Below, piece after piece: positions 43,126 to 54,000 of a stretch of DNA of 64,000 nucleotides. Origin of the DNA: Piezodorus guildinii (Eukaryota > Arthropoda > Insecta > Hemiptera > Pentatomidae); contig CM041297.1 in NCBI GenBank assembly GCA_023052935.1, positions 5,322,280-5,386,279 on the forward strand, given 5' to 3'. Under the pieces are notes generated by a model. It was not told the DNA's origin and ran no database searches. It was given only the letters and a program-made list of their open reading frames with translations. Made by a program: the position numbers and the translations under genes. Within the stretch, counting starts at the first letter, position 1. The number at the start of each line of letters is the position of its first letter.

Positions 43126-43599
43126 ATGAAGGAAAACTTTAGTTTAGAAGCTAAGAAAGTAATGTTTGAAAGCCCTTCAATTACATATGGATGTCAAACA
43201 TGGGCATTAACAAAGAAGGAGGAATCCAGGATAAGCGTATGGCAAAACTCTATCCTAAGAAGCATGTTGCACTACAGGAAGAGAGACAAAATCAAAAGCC
43301 TTACTATGCGTAAGGAATCTGGGATAGGTAACATCAAAGAAATAATAAGGAAAATTAAATGGAGATGGGCAGGTCATCTGGCCAGGATTCAAGATGGAAG
43401 ATGGTCGCTGAGTGTCACTGAATGGATTCCTTACAACCTGAAGAGAAGAAGGGGTCGACAATGTAGACGATGGAGAGATATCCTGAAGCTGTCGGAACTA
43501 ATTGGATGCAAACAGCGAGAGATAAGGATAAATGGAAGAACCTTTGGAAAGGAATGGCCTACTTCACTTCCCAATAGGTTTGGTCACCGGGGAAGTTAG
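43126..43599 (+). pseudogene. RTE-2 ORF C-terminal fragment
   Basis: A 157-residue open stretch: TYGCQTWALTKKEESRISVW, SMLHYRKRDKI, IRKIKWRWAGHLARIQDGRW, TEWIPYNLKRRRGRQCRRWR. This is the typical C-terminal region after the reverse transcriptase of RTE/BovB-type elements (KWRWAGHLAR and RRRGR...RW signature). The RT and endonuclease are absent, so the copy is 5'-truncated at about 43119. Confidence 0.82.
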
Positions 43600-43778
43600 A
43601 CCATCACCTCCGTAAGGAGAGGCCTGTAGGGATAATATTTTGTAAATATCGTAATCAATTAAGGAACATTAATTATATAGTTTTTTTCATTTATAAAGTA
43701 TATACATGATTATTATTTTTCACTTAGCATTATATTTTTTTTCACTTATATTAGAACTAAAAGTAAATATTATAATTT

Positions 43779-44658
43779 TTTTTTTTTTTTTTTTTTTAAA
43801 TTATATTTTATTGAATTTTACAACTGTATATTACATAAATACAATAAGTAAAAGTGATGAATTATAATAAAAGGCGTATAAGGCTTGTGAAGAAACTACC
43901 CAGCGGTAGTACTTCGATGTTTATTTAAGTAAGTAGATCCCGAGGCCATCTTCTTTTCAATCGCCTCGGAGGGTTATCAGGAATATGCGAGGTTGATAGG
44001 TTGCGGACAAGAGGGTTTATATGAGTTGGGAGTTTGGAATTAAAAGTGGTATATCTGGTTCGAGAAAGGTCTGCCACAAATGGGATATTAAGGTCGTTAT
44101 GGATGATTTTATTTGTGACGAAATAAGGAGCATTTAGGATTTTGCGAAGGATTTTGGATTGTAAGGATTGGATGCGGGAGGAATTAGATGGCTTAGTAGA
44201 GCCCCAAAGCTCGATTCCATATGTCCAGATTGGTCTGATGACAGTGATATAAATGAGCTTTTTGTAGTGAATTGGAAGTTTTGAACGTTTGTCTAGTAAG
44301 TGTTGTAGTAATCGGTATCTACGGGCAGTTTCCTGTCGTTTTAGTCTCGTGTGAGGGTTCCATGTAAGACGTTTGTCAAGATGGAGTCCTAGGTATCGGA
44401 TTTGTTCAACAGGTATGAGTGGCGTATTATTAAAGGATACGGTAGGGCAGGAGGTCATCGGTTTCGACGAAGGGTAAAGGTTATTTGATGGGATTTTTTA
44501 GGATTTATTTTAATCCTCCAGTTCCGACACCATTCCTCAATGGCTGTGATGTGGGACTGAAGGATTTGGGATGCAGCGGTTGGATCGTTATGGACGGATA
44601 ACACACAAGTGTCATCCGCGTAAGTTGTGAGGACAGTGCTAGGATGGAGTGGGATATC
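43779..44658 (-). pseudogene. Jk-B LINE copy in RTE-2 3' UTR
   Basis: Minus-strand copy flanked by the 14-base target duplication aaatattataattt (43765-43778 and 44659-44672), with a poly-T (A-tail) at the left. The 177-residue frame at 44458-43925 gives VEQIRYLGLHLDKRLTWNPH, IELWGSTKPSNSSRIQ and PRRLKRRWPRDLLT. Upstream, after a frameshift near 44460, YADDTCVLSVHNDPTAASQ shows that the catalytic YADD is included. The endonuclease and RT fingers are missing. Confidence 0.88.
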
Positions 44659-44718
44659 AAATATTATAATTTAAATGTTATCCTTGCAATAAAGGCTTTA
44701 TTCATTCATTCATTCAAT

Positions 44719-44898
44719 AATGGGTAGTCTTAAAGTCGGCTTAAAGAGTGGTTAGAATTTTCGTAATGATTCAAATTTTTAGGTATAACTTTTTTATTAA
44801 AGTCAACAGATTTCAAAAATTAAACATATTTTTGAAAAAGTAATCTTTTACTGATAAAATAAGGGTGTCCGCGGACCAAAAGTTCGGAACCACTCGTC
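44719..44898. other. Short non-coding spacer
   Basis: Nothing recognised. It ends in the putative target repeat ggaaccact (44886-44894) of the next Jk-B. Confidence 0.5.
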
Positions 44899-45162
44899 AT
44901 TTTTTCTTTTTCTTTTATTTATTTATTGTGATTTACAACTGTAATATAAAACACAATGAGTAAATATGCAGAGAGAAGAAAAGTCATGGAAATGTCTTGA
45001 GAAAGAACTACCCAGTGGTAGCACTTCACTAGCTATTTTAAGGCAGTAGGTCCACCTTCTTTTCAATCGCCCCGAGGGTTATCAGGAATATCTAAGGAAG
45101 ATAGATTATGGACAAGTGGGTTTGTGAGGGAAGAGAATTTAGAAAGAAAAGAGGTGTATCTA

Positions 45163-46071
45163 TTGGGTTGATGCAAAATTAATGCAGGTTTCCTCTATTG
45201 CAATATCTTAATTCCAATTGTGTAAACAAAGCTAATCCTAACATTGATCATTATTATACCAAAACAAACCTTATCTAATACCCTCTCTTTCACCATGAAT
45301 TTGTTTAGTAAAATCGTTTTGTTCAGTGTGTTCAAAGGTCTTGAATCGAAAATGTCAAAGTGCGATTTTCGTCAAATTTATTTTTACGAATTTAAATTAG
45401 GGCGCAGCGCTGCGCAAACGGCTCGTAATATTAATGAAGTGTGGGGTCAGGGGGCTATTAATGAGTGCACGGTGCAGCGTTGGTTCCAGAAGTTTCGCAG
45501 AGGAGATTTCGACCTCGAAGACAAGGAAGGTCGGGGCCGTCATCTTGCTCTGGACAACGACCAGCTGAGGTCAAAGCTTTCTCAATCGAGGTGAGACTAT
45601 AACTGCTGACAAGTACTGTCAAGAAATTGACAGCATGAATCAAAAATTGCAACGTCTTTGCCCAGCATTGATGAATCGGAAGGGGCCGATCCTGCTCCAC
45701 GATAACGCCAGACCACACGTTGCACAACCAACGCTTCGACGACTGCACGAGTTGGGCTACGAAGTTCTCCAACATCCGCCTTATTCACCTGACCTCTCTC
45801 CTACAGACTTCCACTTTTTCAGGCATCTGGACAACTTTTTGAGGGAGAAAAATTTTCAAAACCAGGACGACATTGAAAATTCTTTTCGTGATTTCATTGA
45901 GTCCAGGGATTCGGATTTTTTTTCTGGTGGAATAAGAAAGCTTGTTGAACGTTGGCAAAAGTGCATTGATTCAGATGGAAATTATTTTGATTAAATATAT
46001 ATGGTTAAAGTAAAGATATGGCGTATTTACAATACCTACTAAAAACCTGCATTAATTTTGCATCAACCCAA
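45163..46071 (+). mobile_element. mariner transposon, internally deleted
   Basis: A 909-bp element with perfect 29-bp terminal inverted repeats (45163-45191 and 46043-46071, beginning ttgggttgatgcaaaattaa) and TA target duplications (45161-45162, 46072-46073), as expected for Tc1/mariner. Typical mariners are about 1.3 kb, so roughly 0.35 kb is missing. Confidence 0.93.
45352..45994 (+). pseudogene. mariner transposase, central deletion
   Basis: The N-terminal DNA-binding part is intact: MSKCDFRQIYFYEFKLGRSA, ARNINEVWGQGAI, QRWFQKFRRGDFDLED. After DNDQLRSKLSQS a deletion and frame change lead to TADKYCQEIDSMNQ, ILLHDNARPHV (second catalytic Asp), YEVLQHPPYSPDLSPTDFHF (third Asp) and the C-terminus WQKCIDSDGNYFD. 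The region with the first catalytic Asp is gone. The protein cannot catalyse transposition, but its perfect TIRs could be mobilised by another transposase (inference). Confidence 0.9.
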
Positions 46072-46649
46072 TATCATGGGCTAGGTCTGCAACAACTGAG
46101 ATGTTTAGTTCATTATGGAGGAGTTGATTTGTGATAAAATAACGGGCATTCAGGATTTTGCGAAGGATTTTGGATTGTGAGGACTGGATGCGGGAGGAAT
46201 TAGATGGTTTAGTAGAGCCCCAAAGCTCGATTCCATATGTCCAAATATGTCTGATAATAGTGATGTAAATGAGTCTTTTGTAATATACTGGAAGATTTGA
46301 ACGTTTGTCGAGTAAGTGTTGTAGTAATCGGTATCTTAGAGCAGTTTCTTGTCGTTTCAGTCTTGTGTGAGGATTCCAAGTAAGGCGCTTGTCCAAATGG
46401 AGACCTAAGTATCTGATTTTTTTTACACGAGTAAAGGGAATGTTATTAAAGGATTCTGAGAGGATAGGAAGTCTTCGGTTTGCGACGAAGGGTAAAGGTG
46501 ATTTGGTGGGATTTGTTGGGATTTATTTTAATCCTCTAATTTTGACATTCTTCAAGGGCCAAGGTGTGGGACTGAAGGGTTTGGGATGCAGTAGATGGAT
46601 CATTATGGACGGATAAGACACGCGTCATCAGCATAAGTATTGGAACCAC

Positions 46650-46984
46650 TGGTCTAAAATAGAATTGATTAGCCAGATCAAAGTAAGGTTTAGGGAAATA
46701 TTTTAACGGATAAAGCAACGATTTTTAAGGCAAAAGTATTATACAACTTGGTGTAGCACTCATATTACATATGTAATCATTTAAATCGCACGACATTGTA
46801 TAAACCAGTTTCACTGATATTTTCTTGGTCTGAAAGTTGTAATTTCCATCTTTGGTTGGTTGATTGCTGCAATGAAAATCAATATTAGTCTTTCTCTTAA
46901 ATGTCAGATAACTTGAGTTAGCATGACTACGTTAATAAAATAGGAGTATTTACTTACTTTTGAGGTAATATTTTGTGGGAAAAA
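46650..46984. other. AT-rich spacer, nothing recognised
   Basis: No ORF or repeat structure noted between the Jk-B copy and the RTE-1 fragment. Confidence 0.5.
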
Positions 46985-47530
46985 TTGTGTTTGTCGGAAA
47001 CATTACATCGAGTTAGAATCGGTCATAATTACTCCGAGAGATTTGAGGTGCGATCGGGTTTGAAACTGGGTGACTCCCTTTTACCTGTTTTATTTAATAT
47101 AGCTTAAGAATATGTAATAGAAAAGGTGACGTGTACCGAGAAAGGTTTAAATCTAGGTGATAAAATTCTGGTTTTGGGATACGCCGATGATTTGGTACTA
47201 GACACGGAAACTTCACAACTAAATACAAGCGCGTTAATAAAAACTGGTACAGAAGTAGGAATCGAAATATATACCGATAAGACGAAATATATGATAAGTA
47301 GCAGAAACGGTGGCGATCTTGATGATATTAATATTTCAGGTCATACTTCTGAACCCGTAGAGAAATTTGAGTATTTTGGTTCAATGATAACAAGAATAAA
47401 TGAAATCCAGGAAGAAATAAAGTCCTGGTTAAAGGTGGGAAATGCGTTTTATTATTCAGTTGCGAAATTATTTAGCTCGCGGTTTCTGTCTAATAACTTT
47501 AAGGTTACAATTTAGAAAAATGTTATTCTT
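46985..47530 (+). pseudogene. RTE-1 LINE internal fragment
   Basis: RT palm to thumb of RTE-1, lacking both element ends: LCLSET, YSERFEVRSGLKLGDSLLPV, YADDLVLDTET, TDKTKYMISSRNGGDL, EYFGSMITRINEI, then a stop after FKVTI. An in-frame stop (TAA) replaces the Leu codon of ALEYVIEK. Loss of both ends suggests a deletion or recombination remnant rather than a normal 5' truncation. Confidence 0.85.
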
Positions 47531-47676
47531 ACAAAATTTTAATAAATTGTTATGTTTTATTGTTGGTAAGACCTACGGCCAATATGAAGATGATAATTAA
47601 AATTTGGTAAAGATTAGTTGAATAGTTTTTGTGGTTATCACCATGAAGAACTAAGTTAATTTTTTTATATTTATTA

Positions 47677-47850
47677 CCTTATCCTTCGAAGGGGACGTCA
47701 AAAGGTGGTCCCTAGCCTGTGCGATGTCAGGTACTCGTTAAAGATCCCTATCCTAATAAAACCTGGATAGGCAAAATTTAGGACTCCCACTGTAGCATCG
47801 TCCGATTAGCTATAGTAGCATAAAGTGACTTTAAATAAATAAACAAATAA
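47677..47850 (+). mobile_element. SINE-1, 5'-truncated
   Basis: Starts at ttatccttcgaaggggacgt and runs through cgatgtcaggtactcgttaa and gcatcgtccgattagctata to the (taaa)n tail. The tRNA-like head is absent. Confidence 0.85.
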
Positions 47851-48336
47851 AAATATTTATTAACCTGTCTTTTTAAGATATTGGTGATAAAACAAATGCA
47901 TTGGGTTTTCTGGTAATTTTGTTGTTTTGTTTTGGGAGAACACATGCATTATGTTAAAAGGAAAACATTTCTGTTGCACGTGATCATGGGCTGAAGTATT
48001 TTAAATTCTTGATTTATTCACTATATATTTCACATATAGGTGTAAGTAAAAATAATGAAATATGGACTCAAACAGTACTAAGATGACGTTGAGCATGAAA
48101 ATTGTTAAAGATTATAATAAGGAACCAAACGATTAGTAAAAGTTATACAAATATGGTATGGAATTAGTAAAATGTGATATATGGTGATGCAGAATATCTT
48201 GGAAAATAGATCAATTGTTATTCAGGACAAAAGAGAAGTATGAAATCAAGGATGAAAAAAATGGGAATTTATTTCCAGGTAACCAAAACAACTATAACAA
48301 AAATTTACCACCTTGTAATTCAAAATTTAGACATTA
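47851..48336. other. AT-rich spacer
   Basis: It includes an FB-like string (attcactatatatttcacat ataggtgtaagtaa) at about 48016-48050; otherwise nothing recognised. Confidence 0.5.
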
Positions 48337-48425
48337 TATTGGGTTGTGTAACATGAAATGTCCTTTTTCAAGGTTAAGGATTTTTATTAAAAATACGATA
48401 TGAAAACAAGATAATTTTTTTCGAA

Positions 48426-48954
48426 CTATTTACCTTCTTTTTCTTCACATTTTTCCCAACGTGACACCAACTTTTTTATCCCCGAACTGAAAAACTCTAA
48501 GCTCTGAATTGAAACAAAATCTGAAAACGCACTTTTCACTCGATCATCATTTTCAAAAAGTTTTCCTTTGACGAAGTTGTCTAAATTCCTGAACAGATGG
48601 TAGTCTGTTGGAGACAAGTCGGGATAATATGGTGGGTGTGGAAGAACTTCGTAGCCCAGATCATGAGGTACCCATGCATCGAGCTTTTTTACTTTCCCAA
48701 TACACTTAAAATGTCTGGAAACGGTAGATTGCATTTAGTTGTGCCGAGAGTCCTTTAACTGTATGTTTGAGGACATCGTTGTCTATTACGGACGGAGGTC
48801 TTCCTCGGAGCAAGTTTTCCAAGTCGGTGTCCCTAGCTGAAAACTTAGCAAACCAACGGCGAATGGTCCGTTCATTAACACTCCCTTCCCCAAACGCTTT
48901 GCAAATATTTCTAGCGCCCTCAGCTGCTGAATGTCCGAGTTTAAACTCGTACAA
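48426..48954 (-). pseudogene. mariner transposase, internally deleted
   Basis: N-terminal helix-turn-helix region YEFKLGHSAAEGARNICKAF, ERTIRRWFAKFSARDTDLEN, RGRPPSVID; then, after a frameshift near 48725, VSRHFKCIGKVKKLDAWVPH joined directly to DLGYEVLPHPPYYPDLSPTD. The central catalytic region with the first two Asp residues is missing; the third Asp (DLSPTDYH) remains. The first residues continue at 55791 beyond the gypsy insertion. Confidence 0.88.
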
Positions 48955-48965
48955 AAATATTACTC

Positions 48966-49388
48966 AGTTATGGAATGAGATTTACTCATCTATTGTAATT
49001 TCTATTACAGTTGTAATTATAATTATGAAGAGGTTATTGTGATTGTTGTTAGTAATATTTATGTTGCCTCCTATTACAAAGGATGCCGCCTTCTGCCTCC
49101 GAAGGGTCTGTGGGACACCTTTTCTCGTACCTGAGCCCCTACAGGAAGTACTTTGACATTATGGATGCTAAGTGATCCATATGTCCCTCCATTTGATCTC
49201 TGCCGCCTTTCCTCCATCCCCTCCTCTATTCCTTCCTATATGTACCCCCCAAATCCTAGGGCCAGGGCACTCCGGTCAAAATGTTATTACTGTAAAGGTG
49301 TAATATATTATATCATTAAGAAGTTTATGTTTCTGTTTCCATAGTGAATAAATAAACAAAGTTTAAATAAAAGTGTTATTTGTTAACT
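48966..49388 (+). repeat. 5' LTR (423 bp)
   Basis: Begins agttatggaatgag and ends ttatttgttaact. It contains aataaa sequences near its 3' part that could serve as polyadenylation signals. Differs from the 3' LTR by a T/G near 49002, an A/G near 49167 and an A/T near 49354. Confidence 0.95.
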
Positions 49389-49406
49389 GGCGCCCGAAGT
49401 AGGGAC
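49388..49406 (+). promoter_or_regulatory. Primer-binding site, tRNA-Lys-like
   Basis: tggcgcccgaagtagggac begins at the last LTR base. The tggcgcccgaa core is the complement of a tRNA-Lys 3' end as used by many retroelements; the match after it is imperfect. Confidence 0.75.
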
Positions 49407-49576
49407 TGCAAGTTTCGAATCAAGAAGTGATTTGATGAACTCTGCAGTCAGCACATGAACCTTTGAAGATTCTTCTCTATAACTGGTCGATGCGAAGAAC
49501 CCCATTCAAGAAGAGGGATCCTGCCGAGTTCGCCTGAGGTTTTCACCGGACGACTATAGACCACACCAACAGATCA

Positions 49577-50737
49577 GTGAGCTTTAAAATATTTTTAAGA
49601 TTTACTATATTTTATTTTATTTCTTTTATGTTAGATCCATCATTAGATAATATAAATATTCAATTTTCCCAACTTAAAATCTCAAATATGGCATCATTCA
49701 AAATAGAAACTCCAGACTATGATCACATACCTATCTTTGATGGGAAATCTCACAATTTATTAGATTTTGTAAAAACCGTTAGATTTGTTAAAGACATTTT
49801 TTGTGCCGAAAATAACTCCTTCAAAATTATTAATGAGCGTAGACTACTTAACCATGTCTTATCTCGCCTCACGCCAGACGTTAGAGAACTATTAAATAAT
49901 GATAACGAATCCAGTACAGTAGAAGGTTTATTAGGGTTTTTAATAAGAAAATTCAAAGATTCTAGGCCGATTGAACAATTAATTGTAAATTTACTTAACT
50001 ATAAAATAGGCCCGGATGAGCACCCCATTGACTTCTTGAAGCGACTTAATAAGGAGAGGACCTCAATAATTTCTAGATACAAAATCGATAGAACCCCCGA
50101 CCTTGATAACTCTATAATCCTTTTAGATAAACAAATTAAACACCTTTTTTTAATGAACTTGCCTCTAAATGTAAGAACATATTTATTGACTAAAGCAGAC
50201 AAATTGAAAGATCTAGATGACTTATTAGACCTTATGCATCAAGAAAGTCACTTCCTATTCGATCATCAGCCATCCGATTGTACAGACCTTAGCAGAGGCT
50301 TACAACCAGAACGTAACAATTACCATAAAAGGGAATTTTATATTGATAGACTTGAGCCTAGGCAATACAAAAGCAGTAATAATTACCGCCCTAATCAGCA
50401 AAACGAATCATTCGGTCCCCAAAATAGAGAGCGACAAGGGAGTTACTCAGATACAAAATATTGGTACCCGAAGAATCAGAAAAATAATCAAAAACGGTAT
50501 GATTACCGCCAAGGCAATTTTAAATCTCAACAAAGTCATTACGAGGGCTCAGCTAGAAAAGCTTTCCCCACTCTACCTACTAAACAAGAAAACCGACAAT
50601 CGATGTATCAAATAGAATATGAGACAACTCCAGGCGAAAACCCCTTAGAATCAAGATTAAAAGAATTGGAAAAAAGGATTGAAGAAATGACATCTCATTT
50701 TTTAGAGGAAACCGAAAACCCAGAAAACCAAACGTAA
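49577..50737 (+). CDS. gag-like structural protein
   Basis: A 386-residue ORF. Likely starts include residue 1, a Met at 49628, or MASFKIETP at 49688, which follows a hydrophobic leader unlikely to be part of gag. The middle (YDHIPIFDGKSHNLLDFVKT, RLTPDVRELLNNDN, DEHPIDFLKRLNKERTSI) resembles the capsid region of gypsy-group gags. The last 100 residues are rich in Gln, Asn, Arg and Tyr; no CCHC zinc knuckle is present. The ORF ends at 50735-50737, overlapping the protease frame by way of a slippery heptamer. Gag would form the particle that holds element RNA. Confidence 0.85.
   Translation: MSFKIFLRFTIFYFISFMLDPSLDNINIQFSQLKISNMASFKIETPDYDHIPIFDGKSHNLLDFVKTVRFVKDIFCAENNSFKIINERRLLNHVLSRLTPDVRELLNNDNESSTVEGLLGFLIRKFKDSRPIEQLIVNLLNYKIGPDEHPIDFLKRLNKERTSIISRYKIDRTPDLDNSIILLDKQIKHLFLMNLPLNVRTYLLTKADKLKDLDDLLDLMHQESHFLFDHQPSDCTDLSRGLQPERNNYHKREFYIDRLEPRQYKSSNNYRPNQQNESFGPQNRERQGSYSDTKYWYPKNQKNNQKRYDYRQGNFKSQQSHYEGSARKAFPTLPTKQENRQSMYQIEYETTPGENPLESRLKELEKRIEEMTSHFLEETENPENQT
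50698..50704 (+). promoter_or_regulatory. -1 ribosomal frameshift slippery site TTTTTTA
   Basis: In the gag frame the codons read cat ttt tta, so the heptamer is T TTT TTA, a canonical -1 slippery site. Shifting back one base continues in the protease frame, whose last upstream stop is at 50680-50682. A downstream stimulatory structure was not recognised. Confidence 0.75.
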
Positions 50738-50994
50738 TTGAGCTACAAACAAATAACTTAAATCAACTCCCTTATATTAAAGACGGTTCTAATAGAAAAT
50801 GGCTCATTGACACCGGCTCTAAACACAATTATATTAATCCTGATATCATTCCTATTGGCATCTATCGAAAAAAAGAAAATTTCATAATTAAAACTGCTAC
50901 AGGTGAAAAAAAAGGAACCGAAGTTATTTATACATCTTGTCGTAATCACTTTTTGAAATATCCACGTTTAATTAAATTTTACGTATATAAACTA
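50701..50994 (+). pseudogene. Protease portion of pol
   Basis: Frame -1 relative to gag. WLIDTGSKHNYI contains the aspartic protease DTGS active-site motif, and TATGEKKGTE follows. The frame stops at TGA 50992-50994, just before the conserved YDILLGNKL region, which continues in the pol frame (51020 onward). A single frameshift near 50980-50990 therefore separates protease from RT in this copy. It is most likely a mutation, since protease and RT are usually one reading frame in this group. Confidence 0.82.
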
Positions 50995-51019
50995 TGATAT
51001 TCTTCTGGGAAACAAGTTA

Positions 51020-54000
51020 ATGATCGATATGGAAGCTAATATTGATTTCAAAAACAATATTATGAAAACCAAGTATAATGAAATCAAATTCAATATTCAG
51101 GAAGATCCCAATATAAAATATGTTGAATTAAAATCGGGGTTAAATAGAATATCCATCCCGCGAAATGGTATATATTTTATTAACTTAAAAAATGAAAAAA
51201 TTGAAATCCCTGAAGGAATATATGAGAAGGAATTGTCCATTATTAGTGAACAGGATCAGATTTGTGAATTAAACTACCAAGAATTGTTGGGGGAAGAAGT
51301 TGAAATAACTATTCCAAAAACAATAGACATTATGAGTGAGATTCCAACTTTAATACGCGCTGACCATATAAGTCCCAAAGACAAAGCTGCGTTAATTGGT
51401 ATTCTTAGGAAGTATCCTACAATATTTAGAACAGGAGATGATAAATTATCCGCGACGGATTTATTAGAACATAAAATAAAAACCAAAACTGATGACCCGA
51501 TTTATTCTAACAACTACAGATATCCACATCATTTTAGAGAAAGTATCAAGGAAGAAATCACTACATTGTTAGAAAACAAAATTATCCAACCGAGCAACTC
51601 ACCCTACAACTCACCAGTTTGGGTAGTCCCGAAAAAAACGGATGCTTCTGGACAAAAGAAAATCCGCATGGTTATCGATTACCGAAAATTAAATCAACAG
51701 ACCATACCAGATAGATACCCTTTGCCTAATATCGAAGATTTATTAGGAAAATTGGGAAAGTCGTCAATTTTTACAGCCATAGACCTCTGCTCCGGCTTCC
51801 ACCAAATCAAAGTAGAAAGAGATTCAATTAAGAAAACTGCATTTTCAACGGATCAAGGGCATTTTGAATTTCTGAGGATGCCGTTTGGTTTATGTAACGC
51901 GCCTGCAACTTTCCAAAGAGCAATGAATATAATATTTTCGGATGTCCCTAATACTTTAGTCTATATGGACGATATAATCATTTTTTCAGAAAATATGGAA
52001 GAACACTTAAAACACCTAGAGACTGTTCTACAAAAATTAGATAGACATAATCTGAAAATCCAGTTAGACAAGACTGAATTTTGCAAACGCGAACTGTTAT
52101 TTCTTGGTCACATTATATCAGAAAGAGGTGTTCAACCTAATCCAGCCAAAATTAAAGTTATTATGGAGTCGAAACTACCACGTAATGAAAAAGAAATAAA
52201 AAGTTTTTTAGGCCTCACAGGATTTTACCGTAAGATGATACCTAATTATGCTAAGATAGCAGCTCCCATGACCAAAGCGTTAAGAAAAGATGTAGCTATA
52301 AACCCCGAATTCTACAAAGAGTCATTTGAAGAACTTAAATTATTAGTTTGCAGTAGTCCCATATTACAATTACCTAATTTCGAAGAGGATTTTTTCCTAA
52401 CCACAGACGCTTCGAACTACGCGGTTGGTGCAGTATTAGCTCAAAAGAAAGAGGGCAAGGAATTGCCTGTTTGTTTTGCATCCCGTGTCTTAAACAAGGC
52501 TGAACAAAATTACTCCACAACTGAAAAGGAATGTCTTGCAATCATATGGGCTTGTAATCATTTTAAGCCATATCTTTATGGAAGGAAATTTTTCATTTAT
52601 ACGGACCATAAGCCATTAGAATACATGAAAACATGTAAATCACAAAATGCTAGACTAATACGATGGAAACTAATGCTTGAAGATTTTGATTTCGAAATTA
52701 AACACATCGAGGGCAGGGCCAACAAGGTAGCAGACCATTTATCTAGATACCCGCTTGAGGAAAGGGAATTATTGACAATTGAAGACAGCGTGTCCAGTGA
52801 TTTAGAGACAGACCATTCTGCACATTCTTCCGATAATAGAGTAATGGTAATTGAAGACAAAGAGAAGCCCGTAAACTTTGAAAAACATCAAATTGTATTC
52901 ACCAAAGGAGTTGATAAAAATAAAACTGAAATGCCATTTCCGGGAAGGGAAAGACATGTTATCTACTTTCATGGATTGGAAACCATTGAGGAATTAAAGT
53001 CTGAACTGCTTAGCATTATTCAACCGGATACTACTTATGGAATATATTGCTCGGGAAAAGAGATTGAAACCGATTTGTATGATGATATTTTTAATAAATT
53101 TAGCTCCCTAATAAGAGAAGTATTTTATACTAATCGTGTCAAACGGTATTATAAAATGGTCTTAGATGTTCATGACAAGGATGCTCAAGTCGAACTAATT
53201 TCTAATTATCACATTGGAAAGGCATACCATAGAGGTTTTGATGAAACGTATAATCTTATAAGAAAAAAGTATTATTGGCCTAATTTTAGCAAACATGTCC
53301 GTGAATGGATAAATAAGTGTGACGTATGCGCCCAAGCAAAATATGATCGACACCCATCAAAGCCTAAATTTAAAATAACTCCCACTCCTGAAAAACCTTT
53401 CCAAGAAATTATGATGGACACTCTACACCTGGGAAATAAATACATTTACCTAATAGGCGATACCTTTTCGAAACGCATATTCTTAAGGACCTTTGATTCG
53501 AACAACCAAATTAATGCTACTAAAACACTTATGGATTATACCGTAACTTTTCCTAAACCGCAAACCATTACGACAGATAACGGTAGAGAATATGAAAACT
53601 TATTATTCAAAGGCCTAATCAAATATTTACAAATAGAAAAACATGAAACGACTCCATACAATTCAAACTCCTTAGGAATTTTAAATAGAGCTAGTTCTTC
53701 ATTACTTGAAATAATGAGAACTATAAAACTATCACAGCCAGAAAAATCGGAACTGGAACTAATTCAACTGGCCACGATCGTATACAACCACACCATTAAC
53801 AACAAATTGAAAATGTCTCCTAATGAAATAACTTTTGGGGTCCTACCGCCTTTATTAAATGAGCATCCTATAATTCACGACTTTCTTATTCAAAAATACC
53901 ATGCTGATCTTAAAATAACTCAGCAGGCTGTTAGGCAAACAATGAAAGTTAATAAAGAAAATTATATAAATAAAGCTAACCACAGTAGAGACGACGTCAG

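Larger units (their letters stand above)
43119..44718 (+). mobile_element. RTE-2 LINE 3' end, split by Jk-B
   Basis: The coding fragment is followed by a 3' UTR that continues, after removal of the Jk-B copy (43779-44658), into aataaaggctttattcattc and a CATT microsatellite tail at 44699-44716. Tail type and protein indicate an RTE/BovB-type LINE different from RTE-1. Confidence 0.75.
44899..46641 (-). mobile_element. Jk-B LINE copy interrupted by mariner
   Basis: Minus-strand Jk-B copy with its 3' end near 44899 and 5' truncation near 46640. The likely target repeat is ggaaccact at 44886-44894 and 46642-46650. The coding frame is cut at 45160 by a mariner and resumes at 46074: HNELNISVVADLAHD on one side, the RYTSF-type region and PDNP on the other. 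Frameshifts near 45070 and 46400 and an incomplete YADD-containing region at the 5' end make it non-functional. Confidence 0.85.

Noticed and set aside
49153..49344. 63-residue ORF repeated at 55555-55746
   Set aside because: Both lie wholly inside the LTRs and are identical except for the LTR differences; no evidence of coding.
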